Under the pieces are notes generated by a model. It saw only the letters and a list, made by a program, of their open reading frames with translations, was not told where the DNA came from and made no database searches. Both the position numbers and the translations under genes were made by a program. A stretch of DNA of 7,892 nt from the NCBI GenBank assembly GCA_017694735.1, contig JADIMN010000075.1, positions 1 through 7,892 on the forward strand. Reading direction: 5' to 3'. Of the stretch, positions 6,608 to 7,892 are shown piece by piece; position 1 is the first letter of the stretch; each line of letters begins with the position of its first letter. Origin of the DNA: Candidatus Alectryobacillus merdavium. Its GTDB lineage: Bacteria > Bacillota_I > Bacilli_A > RFN20 > CAG-826.

Positions 6608-7888
6608 TTATTTTTTAATAGGTTCTAATTTTTCAAGTCCACCCATAAATGGTCTTAAAACTTCTGGAATTATTACACTACCATCTTCTTGTTGGTATTG
6701 TTCTAATATAGCTGGAATTAGTCTTGAAGTTGCAAGTCCAGAACCGTTAAGAGTATTAACAAAGTGAATCTTTCCTTGATTATCTTTGTATCTCATCATT
6801 CCTCTTCTTGCTTGATAATCTCTAGCATTTGATACGCTTGAACATTCTTTATAAATACCCATTGATGGTATCCATACTTCAACATCATAAGTTCTTGCCA
6901 TACTAGCACTACAATCTCCAGCAGCAAGTTTTGAAATTTGGAAATGTAAACCAAGTTTTTCAACTAACCTTTTTGCTTTATTTAACATTTCTTCAAACAT
7001 TTCATCGCTTTTATCTTGAGCTGTATAGCAAACCATTTCAACTTTATTAAATTGATAACCTCTAATAGTTCCTCTTTCTTCTGTTCTATAAGAACCAGCT
7101 TCCATTCTATAACAAGGAGTATAAGCGAAGAATCTCTTTGGAAGGTCGCTTTCTTTTAAAATTTCATTTCTATATAAATTAACAAGAGCGGTTTCTGCAG
7201 TTGGAAGTAAGAATTTTCTAGGTTCTGTTCCTTTTAAAAAGAAAACATCACCTTCAAACTTTGGAAATTGTCCGGCAGTAAAACCACTTTCATAATTTAA
7301 TAGATGTGGAGGAAGAATAAATTCATATCCATCATTTAAATGTTCTTGAATAAAGAAGTTAATTAAAGCCCATTCTAATCTAGCGCCTAGTCCTTTATAA
7401 ATCCATGTTCCACGACCAGAAATTTTAGCAGCTCTTTCATAATCAATTAATCCTAAACTTTCTTCTAATTCGACGTGATCTTTAGCTTTAAAATTAAAGA
7501 CTGGTTTTTCTTTATAAGTGTAAATTGGCTTGTTGTTTTCTTTACCGCCAGCTAACAAATCTTCATCAGGTAAATTAGGAAGAACTTTTAAAAAATCAAA
7601 ACATTCATCATTTAACTTTTTTAATAATTCTTCATTTTCGGCGTTTTCTTTTGATAATCTTTTAACTTCATCAAAAAGATATTTTACATCTTTTCCTTCT
7701 TTTTTAAATAAAGGTACTTTCTTTGAAATTTCGTTTTGTTTTGCTCTATTTTCTTCTACTAAACGAGTAATTTCTTTTCTTTTTTTATTTTTTTCTAAAA
7801 ATTCAGAAAAATCTACATCATATAGTTTTCTTTTTAATAACTCAGCAATCTTTTCAGGATTCTCCTCGATTCTTTTAACATCAATCAT
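6608..7888 (-). CDS. serS: seryl-tRNA synthetase
   Basis: A 426-residue cytoplasmic class II synthetase that charges tRNA-Ser (and tRNA-Sec where present) with serine using ATP. It is full length: the opening MIDVKRIEENPEKI matches the usual MLD...NPE start. The N-terminal tRNA-binding coiled-coil arm spans about 30-105, rich in Lys and Glu. In the catalytic domain, the serine-binding TAE motif is at 230-232, motif 2 is YRMEAGSYRTEERGTIRGYQF (about 260-280) with NKVE, and motif 3 is NGSGLATSRLIPAILEQYQQ (about 381-400) with Arg389. The tail DGSVIIPEVLRPFMGG is nearly invariant in bacterial SerRS. The segments KECSSVSNARDYQARR and SGLATSRLIPAILEQ differ from the Bacillus/E. coli forms (SCSNCEDFQARR, SGLAVGR). 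The ATG at 7888 is four bases from the window edge, so its ribosome-binding site and promoter lie outside. Stop is TAA; ffs follows after 23 bp. Confidence 0.97.
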   Translation of the reverse strand: MIDVKRIEENPEKIAELLKRKLYDVDFSEFLEKNKKRKEITRLVEENRAKQNEISKKVPLFKKEGKDVKYLFDEVKRLSKENAENEELLKKLNDECFDFLKVLPNLPDEDLLAGGKENNKPIYTYKEKPVFNFKAKDHVELEESLGLIDYERAAKISGRGTWIYKGLGARLEWALINFFIQEHLNDGYEFILPPHLLNYESGFTAGQFPKFEGDVFFLKGTEPRKFLLPTAETALVNLYRNEILKESDLPKRFFAYTPCYRMEAGSYRTEERGTIRGYQFNKVEMVCYTAQDKSDEMFEEMLNKAKRLVEKLGLHFQISKLAAGDCSASMARTYDVEVWIPSMGIYKECSSVSNARDYQARRGMMRYKDNQGKIHFVNTLNGSGLATSRLIPAILEQYQQEDGSVIIPEVLRPFMGGLEKLEPIKK

Positions 7889-7892
7889 TTTT

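Overview
The window is a very AT-rich stretch with every gene on the minus strand, so biological 5'->3' order runs from the right edge to the left. Low GC, the protein similarities and a minimal roughly 81-nt SRP RNA without an Alu domain suggest a low-GC Bacilli/Mollicutes-like bacterium, for example an RF39-, Acholeplasma- or Erysipelotrichia-type lineage. This placement is inference. The four long reading frames cover about 2,500 codons with no internal TGA, and all Trp residues are read from TGG, so the organism does not appear to use the Mycoplasma code in which TGA encodes Trp.

Right part (6504-7892) is housekeeping. A complete seryl-tRNA synthetase gene (serS, 7888->6608) is followed after 23 bp by the SRP RNA gene (ffs, 6584->6504). 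ffs has its own extended -10 promoter, squeezed between the serS stop codon and the RNA start. The closing stem of the RNA runs straight into a T tract that probably terminates transcription.

The intergenic stretch 6340-6503 (about 165 bp) holds no gene. It contains a nested AT-rich inverted repeat (6401-6475), two abutting 14-bp dyads (6347-6373) and a TATAAT box seven bases before the next start codon, so the downstream operon may begin with a leaderless mRNA.

Left part (51-6339) is a tight three-gene operon. First comes a 1003-residue MacB-type ABC ATPase/permease fusion with a very large extracytoplasmic domain. Three bp later comes a 909-residue CtpE/Exp7-like P-type cation ATPase, and then, overlapping by 11 bp, a small TetR-family regulator. 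The likely logic is a TetR-controlled envelope or ion-homeostasis cassette: the regulator is the last gene, could repress its own operon through the dyads at the promoter, and an unidentified signal would induce a transporter pair. Neither transporter's substrate can be read from the sequence. The ATPase is notable for an Ala in place of the usual cation-binding Glu of the transmembrane-4 PEGL motif.
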